Shown piece after piece: positions 62,754-64,000 of a stretch of DNA of 64,000 nt (position 1 is its first letter; every line of letters begins with the position of its first letter). Under the pieces are notes generated by a model. That model saw nothing but the letters and a program-made list of their open reading frames with translations. It was not told the origin of the DNA and ran no database searches. The stretch spans positions 129,328 through 193,327 of the forward strand of contig JACPPV010000009.1 in assembly GCA_016190825.1 (NCBI GenBank), in the 5' to 3' direction. The position numbers and the translations under genes were made by a program. This DNA comes from Chloroflexota bacterium. Its GTDB lineage: Bacteria > Chloroflexota > Dehalococcoidia > Dehalococcoidales > UBA2162.

Positions 62754-64000
62754 TCAGGACACTTTGCGGCGTTTCTTTCCCAGGTAGTCCAGCAGAAGAT
62801 ACTTCCCCAGGGTGCCCGGGTCACTGAAGAAGACGCGCCCCCGGTTTATCTGTGCCATCTGGGTGACGAAACTCGTGAAGAACGGTGAATCGTCAAACAT
62901 GAAGGTATTTATCACGATCCCCTTCTGGGTGCAGTTCCTGACTTCCTTCAGCGTCATTTGGAGGGTGCGCAAGCTGGGCGGGTGCTGGAAATAGACCTCC
63001 GCTCCTTCGCAGTGCGCCGTCGGCTCACCATCGGATACCAGTATTATCTCTTTATTGGCGCAGTTCTGGCCAGCCAGCAGTTTCCTGGCAAGCCAGAGGG
63101 CATGCTGAAAATTGGTCCCGTGTTCGAAGAAAGGAAACGGCATTCGCAAGAGGTCCTCTCTCTTAATCTCGTGGGCTCTTCCCGAAAAGCCGATTATATA
63201 GAGGTGGTCCTTCGGGTAGTAGCTGGCGATGAGATGGTTCAGGGCGATCGCCACCCTCTTGGCGGCATCAAAATAGCCGTTCATGAACATGGACCGGCTC
63301 TGGTCCACTATCAGAACGATCGCGGAGCGCGTTGATTCTTCTGTCTTCCATACTTCGAAATCTTCCACGCTGAGGCTCACCGGAGGTGGACCGGGCTCCC
63401 GCATCAGGGAGTTCATTATCGTCTTCTGGATGTGAATATGAAAGTCATCCCCAAACTCGTACTTTCTCGTTTCCTGAGTTCTCTCGGAGCCGGCACCCAT
63501 CTTATCGAGGTTATGCGGGCCGAAGTGGTCCCTTTTCATGTGAGAAAGGATGTCTTTCAGAGCTTTCTGTCCGATTTTCCGTATGCCCTGGGGAGTCAAC
63601 GCATACCTGTTTCCATCTTTCCGGATGTACCCCGCTTCCTCCAGGATTTTCGCCATTTCCCGCAGTGCTTCCATCTCCCGGGTGGCTTCCTCTCCCAGCA
63701 GTTCATTGACCAAGTCAGGATTGATGTCATCCAGGTCCGGGCTGAACTGGGCCTCTTTTATTTGCTGCTCAAGGCGGTCCATCTTCTGAAGGGATTCCAT
63801 GAGCTTCATCGCCTCTTCGTATGAGACGGAGTCTTCACCGGAGAATGGGTAGCCTCTTTGTCTGCGTATTCCAGGGAACATGGCATCCATGTTGACTGCC
63901 AGCTTGGCCATCTCAGCCAGCGTTGCATCATCAAACATCGAGTGGATCATTTCCTCGAGCGCCTGTCTGTCCTCTGGAGACAGGCTTTCCATGAGAGCCT
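62754..64000 (-). CDS. VWA domain protein (5' partial)
   Basis: The frame is open to the window edge, so the N-terminus is missing; an ATG at 63992 is probably internal (LMESLSPEDRQALEEMIHS is a mid-protein motif). The visible 412 residues have an acidic helical part, a GYIRKDGNRYALTPQGIRKIGQ winged-helix-like segment, and a VWA domain with the metal site DQSRS and DGEPT. It resembles VWA proteins that work with MoxR-type AAA ATPases. It is the converging neighbour of the DUF1385 gene, with no gap. Confidence 0.88.
   Translation of the reverse strand, partial: ALMESLSPEDRQALEEMIHSMFDDATLAEMAKLAVNMDAMFPGIRRQRGYPFSGEDSVSYEEAMKLMESLQKMDRLEQQIKEAQFSPDLDDINPDLVNELLGEEATREMEALREMAKILEEAGYIRKDGNRYALTPQGIRKIGQKALKDILSHMKRDHFGPHNLDKMGAGSERTQETRKYEFGDDFHIHIQKTIMNSLMREPGPPPVSLSVEDFEVWKTEESTRSAIVLIVDQSRSMFMNGYFDAAKRVAIALNHLIASYYPKDHLYIIGFSGRAHEIKREDLLRMPFPFFEHGTNFQHALWLARKLLAGQNCANKEIILVSDGEPTAHCEGAEVYFQHPPSLRTLQMTLKEVRNCTQKGIVINTFMFDDSPFFTSFVTQMAQINRGRVFFSDPGTLGKYLLLDYLGKKRRKVS

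Noticed and set aside
1..64000. CRISPR arrays, tRNA genes, rRNA genes, prophage, toxin-antitoxin loci
   Set aside because: Regularly spaced repeats, tRNA-like folds and phage genes were looked for in the gaps by eye and none were found.

Overview
The window looks like a chromosomal segment of a Chloroflexota bacterium, most probably of class Dehalococcoidia. This is inferred from gene content: a tungstate transporter beside molybdopterin genes, a GuaB3-type IMP dehydrogenase-like protein, split pycB/pycA, YidC with a Jag partner, and several small Cys-rich proteins. No rRNA, tRNA, CRISPR array, prophage or integrated plasmid was seen. Coding density is high on both strands. Many starts are GTG or TTG, and two genes appear to use rarer starts (ATT for rplU, CTG for rsfS).

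Layout. 1-8.5 kb: lemA and an HtpX-type membrane protease, a small zinc ribbon, a beta-CASP nuclease, a LOG-family protein, fakA, two membrane proteins, and two leftward genes with promoters so close to the ATG that they look leaderless. 8.5-15.7 kb: a molybdenum/tungsten cofactor region with moaB-moeA rightward and moaC, moaA, tupC, tupB, tupA leftward. The tupA leader carries a candidate Moco/Tuco-type riboswitch with a terminator and a competing antiterminator. 15.7-23 kb: thiL-tsaE-tsaB, a thioesterase-HAD fusion, ndk, rsfS, an endonuclease IV-like gene and ftsH. 23-32 kb: mostly leftward housekeeping genes (polyprenyl synthetase, metG, rsmI, DUF502, leucine dehydrogenase, a Cys-rich protein) plus guaB3. 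32-40.6 kb: pycB-pycA, then rpsF-ssb-rpsR and rpmH-rnpA-yidD-(beta-propeller lipoprotein)-yidC-jag. 40.6-48 kb: mfd, an MFS transporter, proB and a dienelactone hydrolase. 48-60 kb is more accessory: an ion permease, flavin reductase, IS3 remnant, Fe-S PD-(D/E)XK nuclease, peroxiredoxin, PAS protein, endonuclease III, a cytochrome c plus Tat-exported molybdoenzyme pair, a phosphatase and a cation/Ca exchanger. 60-64 kb: a radical SAM protein, rplU-rpmA-rpmE, DUF1385 and a VWA protein cut by the window edge.

Links between genes. The Mo/W cluster would supply cofactor to enzymes such as the exported sulfite-oxidase-like protein at 56-57 kb. tsaE and tsaB serve tRNA t6A synthesis. The rpmH-to-jag block handles RNase P, membrane protein insertion and an RNA-binding partner.

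The intergenic spaces hold several short repeat families: a 181-bp element with terminal inverted repeats that contains a second repeat, CCGTTCG-bounded hairpin repeats (3 copies), bipartite hairpin repeats (3 copies), and a purine-rich family. Two genes (the radical SAM gene and nth) take their last codons from such repeats. The strongest leads are the tupA riboswitch, the non-standard start codons, the apparently leaderless promoters, the long yidC/jag overlap and the repeat-derived gene ends.
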